This document shows, piece after piece, positions 26,901-39,828 of a stretch of 64,000 bases of DNA. Source of the DNA: Sisyra terminalis (taxonomy: Eukaryota; Arthropoda; Insecta; Neuroptera; Sisyridae); NCBI GenBank assembly GCA_958496175.1, contig OY292278.1, positions 15,686,001 to 15,750,000 of the forward strand. Reading direction: 5' to 3'. A program made the position numbers and the translations under genes. Every line of letters begins with the position of its first letter. Position 1 is the stretch's first letter. The notes below the pieces were generated by a model. The model saw only the letters and a program-made list of their open reading frames with translations, had not been told where the DNA came from and made no database searches.

Positions 26901-29900
26901 TCGATCAAATGTTCCTCGTTTGGTCGATGCGGCTCTTGTAGGACTAGAACCGCCACAACTTGTTTTATTTATTCAATCTTTTGGAATTCCCGTCGCATCA
27001 ATGAGGTTTGCCTTTTAGATATTTTATTTTTATTTGAGTAAGAAGTATTTGATAATATCGATGAACATTATATGTTTCTTAACCACATCAAATGAGGTCA
27101 ACATGGTCACCAAGGTTTCAATAACTTCAGGGAGTTCCCGACTTCCTGGAGTCGGGAAATCAGGGAATTGCATTGGGTCTTAGGAAAAGTTAGGAAACTT
27201 GACGAAGTTCTACATAATTTTATTAGCGTTTAAATTGGAAATGGTATAAATGTCATCGTAAATAAGCAATTATATGAGCTTTGAGTCCAAAACAAGTCCA
27301 TTTCAAGAATTGTTTATATAGCTATTTTTTGCAACCATATATACATAAAGGACATAGGACGATAAGTATATTGAATCGGCCCCATACGGGTATTTGATTC
27401 ATAATTTCAAGGTATGTTGGTACTATTAAGATTCATTGATACGGCAAGTTACAGATCCCTATGTATTACCGGTTCTTCAAAAATCGAAAAAGTTGGAAAT
27501 CAGAAAAAAAAAATTTTTTTAGAAACTTGAGAATCGATTTATTTGAATTTTGTATATGTTTTAGGGGCTGATGGTAGCTCCTAGAAAAAAAATTAAGAGC
27601 TTTATCGGTTCATAAGATCCTTGAAAATAGAGAGTTTTGATAACACTTGATGTTGACTTAATCATAACAATACGAAATAATTTTTATATTAATGATTGAA
27701 TTCATTTAATAGGAAATAATTATTTTCTTATTATTGTTTTTAATATTTTCTATTATTTGCACTCGTATAGTAACGAGTAGGCTTCGTTTCTGCTTATTAC
27801 ATTAATGGATTTTTGTGTAAAAAAATCAGTTTTTAATTTTTTTCAATATGGCGTACCGTTTTTTAAAATTTTAAAAAGACCTAATTTTAAAGGAAATTGA
27901 ATGAGGAATCCGAAAAAAATAGTTTCGTAATTGTACCTAAATTGGGTCATGGTTAAAAATTAAAGTTAAAAGAAAAAGCTCTGTTTTTTCAAGGATCTTA
28001 TGAACCGATAAAGCTTTTAATTTTTTTCTAGGCGCTACCATCAGCCCTTAAAACATATCCAAAATTTAAATAAATCGATTTACAAATTTCGAAAAATTTC
28101 CGGCTTTTTTCGATTTATCGAATATTTTTTCGGTAATACATAGGGATCTATAACTTGCCGTATCAATGTATCTTAATAGTACCAACATACCCTGAAATTA
28201 TGAATCAAATACCCGTCTGGGGCTGATTCACTATACTTATCGTCCTATGTCCTTTAATAAATACATTTCTCAACCAAAGAAGTTACTACTAGTGTATCAA
28301 AATCGAATATCATCAATAATTTGTAAAAATATAATAGTACAAATATCAGCATAATCTGGTCTATTAGCATATCAAAAGTTATCGTATGGATTGTCTTCGA
28401 AATGGATATAAGTCATTTTCAAAACAAACGGCTCATATAAAGTACCTACGTCGAATAATTATAGTTCGATTGAATATAAGTATGGGCAATTCTCAAGAAA
28501 TCTCGAAATTCTTATCCTTAATGATGGTAATTCATTTTCTTGGAAAAGAACATTACTTGGACTAATGATGTTGCTTATAATTTTTGAACCATATGAATAT
28601 CTCTATAGAATAATAAATAAATAGTACCCTGAAAATCATCCCCTCATTATGTCTCAAACTTAAGATTAGCACATTTTTATGTGCTAATGACGGTATGACC
28701 TATAAAAACCACTAATGACCACTATATTAGTAAAATCTAGTTACACAAATACTGCAAAATTAACAAAAAAAAAAAAACATTTTTTTTTACCTAATTTCGA
28801 AATTTGATGAGAATTACTCATATACAAAAATTTGATTGTGTATTTCTATTCACACGTTTGGTCCCACATTTATGTAAAATAATTTTAAAGAAAATTAAAA
28901 GTTTAACGTTCTAAGTAATTGATAACTTTTGAGATAAAAATCGTTTTTATTAATATAAATTTGTTTTTTTTAGCAAACTTTTACATGCGTTGGATATGGC
29001 TGTTTCGGAAGATCAAACTGCCGTTTCTGAGGCTGTGTTGGATAAAACGTACATGGCTCAGCTGGTGGAAGTGCAACGTCAACGTGGAGCAATCGGAGGA
29101 GAAGTTTTCGTCCAAGTCCTACAATTGCATAATCCACCACTATTGGACACCATTCAACCAAAGACGATTTTCAAGCGTGACAATATTGCATCGAAAGCAC
29201 CCCCAAAGAATCTTATGTTCCAACTTGGACCACAACACATTGCACCATTGATGAGTGCAATTTTTGAGAAGGAACATTATCAAGGAAACGTAAAAAATGA
29301 TTTCCGTTTATTATTGAAAGGTTTAACGAGTGAAATACGAGCGATGAACTCTGATCCGAGAAAAGTTGGGAAACTTCTTCACAGTGTCGTCGCATATTTC
29401 TACGCTAATCGTGATAAGCGAACTTTTGTGCAAGCTTTATTGGATTCTCCATCGTTTTCAAGTCGCCTTTTGCGAGTTTTGCTATCAAACGCCAACGAAA
29501 TTTTAATCAACGATTTGTTTGAAACATTCAAAAATATTTACAATCAAATCAGAGATAAATCCTCGCCTGTTACAATGATTTTGAAGGATTTTATCGATCA
29601 GTGTAATAGAAAAATTGAAACATCACCAAAAGATGAATTCGAGTCTGTGACAATTGGAAGTGTTGAGGAAACGATTCGTTTGCTGAAAGGAATTAATGTG
29701 AATTCGTTCGAAAAACACGGACGAATTCTTCTTGAAAAAGGACTCGAATTTCACAATAATGCAGTGTTAGTTGAAACAATTACAAAAATGCTTTTGGAGC
29801 CAAATTTTAAGTTAAAAAATGATATTGAACTTTCCGGAGTATTGATTGATTGGTTCGCGTTAATCGAACCGGAGTTAATTGGAAGTTGTCCTGATTTGCA

Positions 29901-32900
29901 AATGGATTTGATGTTTTCGAAAAATGATCCAAATATCGTTGATGTGAAACAACAGAGAGCCTTTCGGGCGTATTTGTTGACACTTTTGATTCATCGAGCC
30001 GGATGGGCTACTTTACATCAATGTCTAGGTCATTTACTTGCGGATTCAACTTCCAGGTATGTAAGCTTTGCGTAATACCGTCATACGATATTATGGGCTT
30101 AATAGATCTAATATCAAACTAGTATTAAAACATAATGAGGCTATTAATATTTAACATTCTTGATAAAATCTGAGAAATATTCATTAAAAAATTCAAAGAA
30201 AAATCGTTGAAATCAAAATGCCTAAAACGAGTTATTGGCTTCTTCTATTGGCTCGGCAATAAAATGATGTTACAGTACAGAAATTTCAAAATCCCATAGA
30301 TGTTTTCCTATGATAAATGTATTTCAACATAATTAGTAAGGTTGAAACTAAATGTTAATGATTAGAACCATTTACAATATTTAAAATTTAGTAAGGTCAG
30401 GTATATTTTATTACACTTAAAGAAAGAGTAGGTTAATTTACCCTTTAAAAATCCCTTTACAATTAGTCATCTGAGCCAGTGGCGTAGCTAGGTAACCAAG
30501 GGCCCTGGGGCAAATTAAGAAATAGGGCCCCACTGCTATGTAAACTGATTAGTTTTATCAAATAAAAATATGAAATATACAAATACTTTAAAAATGCTAA
30601 GCTACTTAAGCTCTTTTTTGTGCACTGCAGGGCAGGTAATGAAAATATTAAACAGTAACAACATAAATTACAATTAATACTTGGTGTAGGTTTGGCTAAT
30701 AAAACGAAATAGTGAAGATTCAAGAGTTTATTATATAAAAGTCGGGCCTACCAACTGACTAAATAACAATTATATTTACAATTTTTTCCTAGCTTTAGTT
30801 TTCGCAAAAGTATCAATGACTTCGTTTAAATCCAGGCTTAATGCGGTTTTGTTTTCAATTGCTATTAGCGATAAATATCGAAGTCGAGTTTGGTCCATAT
30901 TGTTTCTTAAATAGTTTTTTATTATTTTTAATTTGCTAAATGACCTTTTAGCTGCTGCAGAAGTGACAGGAATTGTAAAAAATAATAACATTTTCTGTGA
31001 ATACTTCCGTTAGGTCGCATTCTAGCACTCCATATTTGCTCATTATTTCCTTACATAATTGGTGAACTTCCAAAAGTTCAGTTCGATCAAGATTTCTGGT
31101 AAGGATTCGAGGGCCCCCTGAGCTTGAGGGTCCCGGGGCACTATCCCGCCTAGCCCCTAGGTAGCTACGCCACTGATCTGAGCAGAGAAGTAGAGAAATT
31201 TCCTACTTCAAATAGTTATAATGAAATTAAAGGGTATTATTTTTTCTTAGTACAACCTTTATATACGTTAATAATATGCCCAAATTTCAGTCAATTGGTT
31301 CAATAATTATTGAGAAAAAAATATTTTCTGGTTTATCGTTTTTTTCGATTTATTTGCAAATAAAAAGACATAAAAAGCTGAAATTTAGACCATGAAATGA
31401 AGTAACTTTTTAGTACCATTATATCCTCCAAAATTGATCCAAATACCTTTCTGGGACCGATTTTTCATCGTTGTCCTATGGCTTTTCGCTTTAGTCACCA
31501 TTTTTGAACTATAGGAAAATTATTTACTATACTTTTTTGCAAATTTTGGAATTAATTATATTGATTGGGAAAATAAAGTTTTCCTTAGACTCTTATTATA
31601 AATTCATACACAAAAATTCATATTTTGTAGAAAAATAAAAATACAGCATAATGTCACTAATCGGCACTTCGATAGATCGGCACGTCTAATAATCCGACAC
31701 CCTCCGCCCTCGCCTCCCTCGCCCCTCTACATTTATTCCCTCAATGAAATGCATTATTTTATTCATTACCTATGACTTTTTGACTATAATCCAGTAATCC
31801 GAACATTCTAATAATCCGGCATTCTCTGGTTTTAATAGTGCCGGATTAGTGAGAGTGCACTGTAATTTTCCTCGTTTTCCAGCCTGGTCAATTCTTTTTA
31901 AATCTTTAGAAAATTATTCACTAGATTTTGCTTCAAATTGCAATTATCGATTGATCGTTTGGAAAAAGATTTTCTTTCTTGTATTAAACGACTTAGTATT
32001 GAATAAATGAATGAAAAACTTAGTTTTTACATACACCTAACACAATTAATCTCTATCTCATAGGAAAAAAAATTAGAGTAATTTTTAGGGTAGAAAATTG
32101 TTTTCCGTGACGGAAAATGTGAAAAATTGTGTCAATTATTATTGTTTTTTATGACAACCGCTCAATGATATGTTTATACGTTAATGATTCTCATTTTCTG
32201 GATACTTAATATTCGATGTTTTTATTAAATATTTTGTACAACATTTCGCCATTTTATTTTATTGGATATAATTGGAAGAGAAGATACTGAGAATTATGAA
32301 AAGGACAATCGTATGAATGCCGAGATTATTTTAAAAGGAATTAACAATTGATGTTTGTAATTGAGTACCTGAGGAAGCTGCAGGCCCCGCTCTAGCAAAT
32401 TTGCCGCCCTGGGCAAGATGAAAAAATGCCACCCCTTCAGGGTTGCAAAAACACAGAGTTTTAATATCACAAAATTTTTAATTTTTTGGAAAAATATTTT
32501 TTTAACTAAAAACTAATTTTTTCACATTTTTGTTCATATTGTATATCAAATATGACAAAATGCCGCCCTTGAAATTTTCCGCCCCGGGCGACCGCCCGGG
32601 TTGCCCACCCCTAAAGCTGGGGCTGGGAAGCTGCGAAAGTGGCGAAACGTTGCACAAAAAATTTAATAAAAACATAGAATCATTAATGTATAATAACCAT
32701 GGATAAGCATACCAGCAATGATCTGTTTATATTTCATATTCAATAAATGGACTGTGACGTCATAGAACTCTCATTTGCTGATGGAAAATAAAACTCTTTT
32801 TTGTCAAAATATACATTTCGCAGAACTATAAATTGGTTTTTCCTCACTTTAATTATGTCCTTTATCGGTTAAAAAAATACAAAAAAAAAATGTGCATTTG

Positions 32901-35900
32901 GTCTATTATCTTGATATATAACCACCATATCATCCTTGGTTTTTAACCCTATGTTTTTTTCAAAAACACGTCTGCTTAACATTTATTACTGTTTAAATAA
33001 ATAATTTTAAGTAATTGCAGAACTCCATATTTTGTTCTTGTAGATATGATCCAACCGTTGTTTTGGACTTCTTCTGGGCTTTTACACGGAATCCAAAGCT
33101 TTTGCAAGGTCGTGATAAAAACCCACCGAAAAACTATAAGGCGGAAGATATCTTAGACTTGAACCATTTCGAATTGAAATCTTTAGTAAATTATATGTTG
33201 GAGGAAGCTTTGATTGTTTCCAAATCATCTACACAAAGCGTACAAGCTTCGGTTAGTTGCACCGAGTTGCGACTTCCATTGCTACTGCAATGCATTTATG
33301 ACAATCCTGGAGCAATTTCCTGTGTAGCTCGTCATTTGCTACATTCGATCAAACTACAGGAAATAAAACAAACGCAATTGAACGAACGACTCAAAAGAAT
33401 CCTGGGCGATTCCGATGATGTAATCATTCTGGATGACGACACAATCGAAAGCGAACGGCAAAATAAGTACGATCTAGAAACGTCGAAAAGATTTCAAAAA
33501 GTTGCCGAACAATTTTTACTGTTGATGTACATGCATGTGCCGCGTGTGATTCACTATATTTTGGGTTCGGATCGCGAGAGAATCTTCCAGAATATATACT
33601 TAACCGAATGGTCGAGTAGTATTTTAGATAAGATATCGCACACGTTGTTTACGGCGTTGGCCGCGACACCCTCGCATACGAAAGACTGGATGAAAAGATC
33701 GCAAGAGTATGAATTGATGGCGCGGAAAATCACCGCTGCTCATCCGATTTTGATATTGCGCCAACTGCCGATGATTGCGGCCAGTTTACGAGGTCGTACC
33801 CACCTGGAGTTCAATGTATTTCGGGGGCGCAATCATTTGAATTTGTTCGTCCAGGTGTTGGGGCTGATTGAGTTATTACAGCCGCATGTTTTTATGCTGG
33901 AATATCAAAGTGGATTGGAAAATACTTTGATTACATACTTTTCTCTGTTTGCTGTAAGTATATATTTGTTGGTATATGTGTTGTAATCCACGTACAAAGA
34001 AGAAATATTTTCGGGAATAGTGGTCTATGGTATACTGACTAATTTGGGTTAACTCAATACCGATTGGCCAACAAAATTTTCAAGTTTGAATATTCAAAAT
34101 TTTTCTTTGCCAATCGATGGGAAATCGTTGGTAGAGGTTTGTAAATGAAATCGTTTCGTTTGTGACCAAATAGTTTAGCAGTTTAATTAGGAAAAAATAA
34201 TTTTTAAGCATTGATATAGTACGTATATAAACAATAGTTTTTAAAGTTTTCCTGCATTTTTGGTATTATATGGATTAAAGATATGTCGCTAAAAACCCTA
34301 TTTTCATAACATTTTACTACCCTATACTAATTAGCCAACAAAATTTTAAAGTGTGAATTTTCCGGATTTTTTTTTGCCAATCGATGAGAAATCGTTCGTA
34401 GAGGTTTGTGAAAGAAACCGTTTCGTTTGTGACAAAATAGTCTAGCGGCAATTAATTAATTAAGAAAAATTATTTTTAAAATAAGGTTTTAAGCGACATA
34501 CAATAACAAAAATGCGCGAAAATTTATGAAACGGTTGGTTAATACTAAAACTAAAAAAAAGTTAAAGAAAACTAAACAGAACCTCCCCCTCTTGAAAAAA
34601 ATGGAAAAAATAGGTAATTATGAAATTAATTTTTTTCCTCAAATTATATTTTCCCAAAATTTTCCAAAATAACAAAAATCGTAACATAATTAAACAAGCT
34701 TTTCTCCCAAATTTTTATCGTTTGTGAAAATCAATTTTTCTCACAAAAATTTTTTTAAAATAAAAATACGAAGTAGGTAGTACATTAAATGTTTTCTGAA
34801 ATTCGGAAAATATTTTCTACACTTTCTGAATCAGCCAACTTTTCCAAACTAGCAAAAATCTAAAAATATAATGAACAGGCTTTTAACACATTAATTTTCA
34901 TCGTTTGTGAAAATCAAGTTTTCTCACAAAATTTTTGGATATAAATATTCCAAATAGCACAGTGTTTTTTACAAATGTTTTTTAGGAAAAAAAATTTTAG
35001 TGTGAAAAGTCTGTTTAATAATGTTTAGATTTTGTCTAGTTCGGAAAATTTGACTAAATCAAAAGGTGTGGAAAATATTTTCTTAATTTCAAAAAAGTTC
35101 TACTTCGTATTTATATTTTCAAAAATTTTTTGTGAGAAAACTTGATTTTCACAAACGATGAAAATTTATGTGTGAAAAGTCTGCTGATTATCGTTGAGAT
35201 TTATGCTAGTTTGGAAAAGTTGTCTGATTCAGAAAGTGTAGAAAATATTTTCCGAATTTCAGAAAACACTTAATGTTCTACTTCGTATATTTTCAAAAAA
35301 AATTTGTGAGAATAGTTGATTTTCACAAATGATAAAAAAATTTGGGAGAAAAGCTTGTTTAGTTTTGTTTCGATTTTTGTTATTTTGGGAAAATATAATG
35401 TGGGGAAAAAAATTAATTTCACAATTGCGTTTTTTTTCTAGTTTTTTTTTTCGAAGGTGGGAAGGTCCTGTTTAGTTTCCTTTAACTTTTTTTTTAGTTT
35501 TAGTTTTAACCAACATTAGTTTCCTAAATTTTCCCGCATTTTTGTTATTGTATGTTGCTTAAAACTTTATTTTCTTAACATTTTACGATATCAATGACTA
35601 ATTATTTAATTTTTCATAATTAATTAATTACTTCTAAACAATTTTGTCACAAACGAAACGATTTCTTTCCCATATCTCCACGATTTCCGAACGATTTCCC
35701 ATCGATTGGCAAAATAAAATTTTGGAAAATTCAAACTTTAAAATTTTGTTGGTTTTTGATAGTTTATATTTTTGTCACCAGTATGCTAAAATTGACTATA
35801 CAATTTCGTAAAGCTAAATCATTAAATCATAAACTCAAACATAATGCGATGGCCATTATTCCACACGAACACATCTTTGATGCGTTGAAAAAATCAACAC

Positions 35901-38704
35901 TTTAATTCTTGGCTATAGACTCAAATATCTTTCTACACTAAAGGGCCTTGACAAATTTTACTTATTTTTTAGTATCATGGAAGAATAAAAGATTTACAAG
36001 CTTTATTAAACCGGTTTGTTGTTATACTACAATCTTATATTAACTACGATGCTAAAAGGGCATTGAAATTTTTGCAAAAACATGCCCATTTATTGAGGTA
36101 TTTATTTTATACGAGTTATTTTTTTTCTTTTTAATTGGCTAATTATTTTTTTAGTGATTTACAAGTAATGCATCCAAATATTTCGTCACTTCGTGATTTA
36201 ATGACCGGTATTCTATTACCGCGAGGAGATTCCGATTTGACTGATCAGGATGGTGGAGATGTATTAGTAGCTGTTGTCCCTCCAGCTGCATCTGAACAGT
36301 TGCCGTCCAATTGGGACCAGTTAACTTACAGCCTATCAAAAATTCAAGGCGAAGGTATTTTGGAAATTGATTTGTGATAATTCAAGTATGCAGTTGTTGA
36401 TTTTGGTTGCAGATGTGCAGAATTCTTTGCAGGAAATCGATCATTTATCGAACCGAAAACCGTCCATTTTGGACACTATTCTGCCGCAATTGTGTCGATT
36501 GATGTTGTCGCCAACGGCTCCGATTCGAACTTTGGCCCATACATTGTTGACTCGCCATTTGAAACATAATCCGGCTAGCGATGCGATTAATTCGATTGCA
36601 TTTACAGCGGTTTTGAGATGTTTGGATTCCTCAAATTCTGATATTGTTATTACAACTTTGGAAAAGTTGCCGGAACTCATTGTGTGTATGCAAGGTAAAA
36701 TTCATTGACTCCGTAATTTATTTACAAAAAAAAAAAGAAAACTGGGTAGTGAAAATTAGTAGGCAGTAAATTGTTCGAACACAAATTGTTTGACAATAAA
36801 TTGATCGAAAAAAACTTTTTAACAACTTAGTGAATCGTTTTAAAATTCAAAAGAGGGTAAATTTTTCCTGATTTTTGTGACCAAAGGCTTTAAATTTTAT
36901 TTTATTTTTCAAATAAATTAAAATTATTTGTATATACAAAGTTGTAAAGCTGTGGTGTACCGCAATAATTGCTGTAATGAACTATTTCTAGGTCCCAAGG
37001 ATTTACTAAAGTGACTGAAGTCAAGCAATTTCTGGGAAATGGAAAACTTAAATTGAAGTTTGTTAACCCAATTTATTTTTGAAAATATCTTTTATAAACT
37101 AAAAAATTATGTTTTCAAGGAACTTTATAGCGTTAAAGCTTTTAAATAATAGTTTTAAGCTTTGAAAGTTTTAACGAAGAGTTGAAATACGATTTTCGTA
37201 CGGTTTTTGTTAGGAAAGATATGTTATTTCTTAGTAGTTTTCAAATTTACCTCAGTAAATGATTTTGAAATTTTTAATGTCCAGAAACGATTATTTTCAT
37301 TCTACACAAAATTTAAACCCACAAGTAGTAATATAATTTTAATCCTTGGCAACGAAATCAAAATCCTTCCCTTGGATATCATTGATCAGATTTCTTCCTC
37401 TCCCTGTTTTAATGTTTTCATGGTCGTTTACCATTCTATTTAGCAAAAATCCTCAAGTTCATGAATCCCCAAGAAATATCCTTTGAAATATAGATATGCA
37501 ATAAGCATAACATTAATGTATGGGTTTTGCCTAATCAAAAAGCTCCAATACACGAGAGGTATACGAAAAATGTATCTGTTTCCCAGAATCCAACCCCTGA
37601 AGAGCTTTCAGTGAAAGAGTGGTTCCCATAAATGTCTTGTACGATACAATTTATTTTCCGTTATTATATACAGTCCTTGGCCATATTAATAGATGCACTA
37701 TAGATTTTGTACAAAATATGAAGTAATAGCTATTTTATTTTGTTCTTAAATGTTTGATTGGATTTAACTTTCCTAGAAAAATGTAATTTATTACACTTAT
37801 TATCAAATAAGGTGACAAAAAAAAATTATTATTACTGAAAAATAACTTTTAGTATCATTTTAAATATCTTGCAAATTATGGCGAATTAATTGTTTAATAT
37901 TATATTGAAAGCTCTTTCACTGCTATTAAAGCTTCAATCATTCGTAACGTGCTATATATGTAATACAATAATGTCCAATGCATTTGTAATTCTATTTATG
38001 AATATTTTTTCTAAGGGCTATTTTTTTGATGTGATCACCTATTTAACCACTTTTCTCCCCATCAAATCCCACATCTTTTCAATGGGGTTCAAATCAGGGC
38101 TTTTACCCTAGAGTATAGTAATTAGGGTAATAATCAAGACTATACTCTTATTTAAAAATTATATTTCCTAAAACTCTTTACAACTTTTAATAATGTAAAA
38201 AGTAAATAGTTTCAAATTTAATTTAGCAGAATACATAAAATTGGCAATAGTCTTAAGTACGTCTAATAATTTGACCAGGGACTGGATACTTTAGCGACAA
38301 CAAAATCTGGCAACGTTATATATTTACTGTGTTATTCAATTCGGGATTTTTTTATATTTTTGATTCTAATAACTTATAGTTTTCTCTTTTGTTACTAGAT
38401 TTTCATTAATTTTCATTCCAATTTATTCATCAATTGAGTTAAAAACATAGTTGAAAATGCAACGTTGCCAAATTTTGACGTCGCCAACATATATGAACTA
38501 TAACTATAAGAACCAAATTTTCTCCTACTGATCAGAACTTGATTAAAAAAAATATTGTTATTTCTAATTATTTTTTTTATTTTTTTAGAAAATTCGATTC
38601 CCATTTTGGAAAAGGTCTTCACTTTAGGAATGGGATCAGACATCAATACGGCTGTTTATATAAATAAGACAATTAACTTTTTGAATTTGCAAGTTGGATG
38701 CTAG
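20911..38704 (+). CDS. IntS1: Integrator complex subunit 1
   Basis: Large helical scaffold of the Integrator complex, which cleaves snRNA and promoter-proximal Pol II transcripts in the nucleus. Exons: 20911-21100, 22093-23209, 23267-23429, 23818-24225, 24277-24423, 24490-24818, 25504-25681, 25734-26709, 26768-27005, 28974-30056, 33044-33953, 35973-36097, 36155-36354, 36413-36694, 38589-38704. All phases join, giving 2153 aa, close to the human 2190. The N-terminus is basic and Ser-rich (HPSDLFALGSK), then Pro-rich (VFPPIPPSRP). Family blocks seen include VPAFAVNLL, LCTYHHPENI, AISSVYWKGW, YPTLRMFMEM, HRLGHLLCRSRRPDFLL and RCLDSSNSDIV. The last exon matches the family's C-terminal end, which fixes the stop. 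AATAAA lies at about 38874. Introns 9, 10, 11 and 14 are 1.9-3.0 kb and full of repeats. Confidence 0.95.
21107..21325. repeat. Degraded transposon fragment in IntS1 intron 1
   Basis: Begins CATTCCCAACGTGGGGTGC and ends in an hAT-like tip read inversely (CAATGGTTCCCAACCGATTT). The first part has an inverted relative at 19295-19360 and the tip has a relative at 6435-6465. A half copy of the ATACGTATTTCGATTG family follows at about 21480-21570. The open frame running through the IntS1 donor into this segment is not coding. Confidence 0.45.
24915..25445. mobile_element. Palindromic MITE, best copy of family
   Basis: In IntS1 intron 6. Two arms of about 240 bp mirror each other: ends near AGTTATACTGTGTATACAAT and ATATACACAGTA, then GACGTATTGCCTAGATACGT, then GGATCACTCCGTAATTGC on each side. 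The centre is at about 25180. Copies of the same family are at 14190, 51820 and 55150. No coding capacity. Confidence 0.75.
27250..28440. mobile_element. Nested foldback elements in IntS1 intron 9
   Basis: The outer ends carry the CCATTTCAAG / CGAAATGG MITE tips seen at 18612-18880. Inside lies a foldback (about 27340-28260) with arms AAGGACATAGGACGATAAGT and its mirror ATCGTCCTATGTCCTT, which again share ATTACCGG-type and AATAGTACCAACATACC blocks. A diverged relative of one arm sits at 31400-31490. This reads as one element inserted into another. Confidence 0.6.
28480..28690. repeat. Dispersed repeat, copy 1
   Basis: Shares a long stretch with 63095-63320, including ATCTCTATAGAATAATAAAT and CTATAGAATAATAAATAAAT, then ATGTCTCAAACTT and GATTAGCACATTTTT. 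Both copies have the same orientation. No ends or coding sequence recognised. Confidence 0.6.
30477..31175 (-). mobile_element. Deletion derivative of an hAT transposon
   Basis: Terminal repeats CAGTGGCGTAGCTAGG and CCTAGGTAGCTACGCCACTG with exact 8 bp duplications ATCTGAGC (30469-30476, 31176-31183). The - strand frame 30776-30991 encodes about 70 residues resembling the hAT C-terminal dimerisation region (SAAAKRSFSKLKIIKNYLR, then RLRYLSLIAIE). The rest of the transposase is missing, so it cannot move on its own. It lies antisense in IntS1 intron 10. Confidence 0.85.
31644..31862. mobile_element. TA-flanked MITE, pogo/Tigger-like
   Basis: Tips CAGCATAATGTCACTAATCG and its diverged complement (CCGGATTAGTGAGAGTGCAC), flanked by TA on both sides. 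Tips that read CACTAATCCGGCACT inward are typical of pogo/Tigger-type non-autonomous elements. 219 bp, no coding capacity. Confidence 0.65.
32381..32625. mobile_element. Short hAT-like MITE
   Basis: Tips CAGGCCCCGCTCTAGC and GCTGGGGCTG with exact 8 bp duplications GGAAGCTG (32373-32380, 32626-32633). Its GC-rich ends contrast with the AT-rich intron. 245 bp, non-coding. Confidence 0.8.
34040..35765. repeat. Long foldback repeat in IntS1 intron 11
   Basis: Arms mirror about a centre near 35030: CCAATCGATG...GAAATCG and its complement at the outer ends, AAAACTAAACAG against CTGTTTAGTTT, and GTTTTCTCACAAAATTTTT against AAAATTTTTTGTGAGAAAAC near the middle. The outer block is also repeated directly (34055-34190 and 34330-34450). 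No target duplication was identified. Almost fills the intron. Confidence 0.7.
38293..38490. mobile_element. MITE with TCTGGCAACGTTG tips, copy 2
   Basis: Tips GCGACAACAAAATCTGGCAA and the complement of AACGTTGCCAAATTTTGACG; similar interior to the copy at 15191-15401. Lies in the last IntS1 intron. Confidence 0.65.
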
Positions 38705-39541
38705 AATTATTTGGAAATACTGAAAAAAATTATCTAAGTTTTTTCTGAAAGTCGGAATGTACATCATCTAAGAAGTGTTACAATTAAGTTATAACAAAGT
38801 TCTGTTACAACAAATTTCTTATTTTATAAGACAAGAATATGCATATAGTTTTTATAGAAAAATATATTTAAGTAATAAAATATAAATCGCAAGATAAAAA
38901 CTCACTTGTATTGGATATCGTTTATATATTAAATTTTATAATTGACTCTGAAGTGATTTTTTTTTGTTTTATAAGAAAAATTAATAAATAAAATAAAAGT
39001 GTCTACCCGTGAAATATTCACATCGAACACTGGACTGACAGAACTGACAAAAATGGACAACAATGCCAACAATACAGATTGACAACAATCATTTAGTTTA
39101 AAATTTAGACATTAATTATTATTAGTCTTTGTTCCCTGTTTTTGTCATCGCACCAAAATTTGGCTCTTATTTTATTGATTTAAAATACATATCGTGAGCC
39201 TAAAGTGTTAACCTGTTAAGATTATTATAGCATATTATACAGAGGAAAGAAAAACGAGAATTAAAGCTACATATGTTAGTACATATATCAGGTATTCGTT
39301 TCATGTTATATTCTTGAATTTTTATATTAAAGGGATTTTTCAGTTTGTCATTTGTATCATTAGAATTATGTTTTTCCTTTCTAATGGATCAAAAAAAAAA
39401 AAAATAGGCTTAGCAGTATAAAACTTTCGATATGTGATCGACGATGTATAGTATTTTAATTCAGTTATAAATTCAAAAAATTGGTTTAAATTTTAAAAGA
39501 ATAGAGGATCTGAAAACGGGAAACCCATTTAAAAACAAGCT
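38705..39541. other. Intergenic, IntS1 3' flank
   Basis: AT-rich. It holds a candidate IntS1 polyadenylation signal near 38874. Otherwise nothing recognisable up to the left edge of the large palindrome. No upstream exons for the gene fragment at 39829 were found here. Confidence 0.5.
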
Positions 39542-39828
39542 AAGTACATAAACTAATACTAGTACTTATCATATTTTTTAATCCTTGAAAGGTAAATATT
39601 TATTTTGGCGATATCGGAATACGATTGGAGTTACACTATTGTTATCTTAAAACAACATTTTCAATCAACTAACGAGAAGCTGTAATTGAAATATTTTTTT
39701 GAATAAATATTTTACCGATTACTAGGAACATTAGTTGCGTTACGGAATATTATCAAAAATCTTAAAATTCCGTTGTGTTTTTGAATGTATGATTTATTCA
39801 AATAATTAATATAGATTTATTTTCACAG

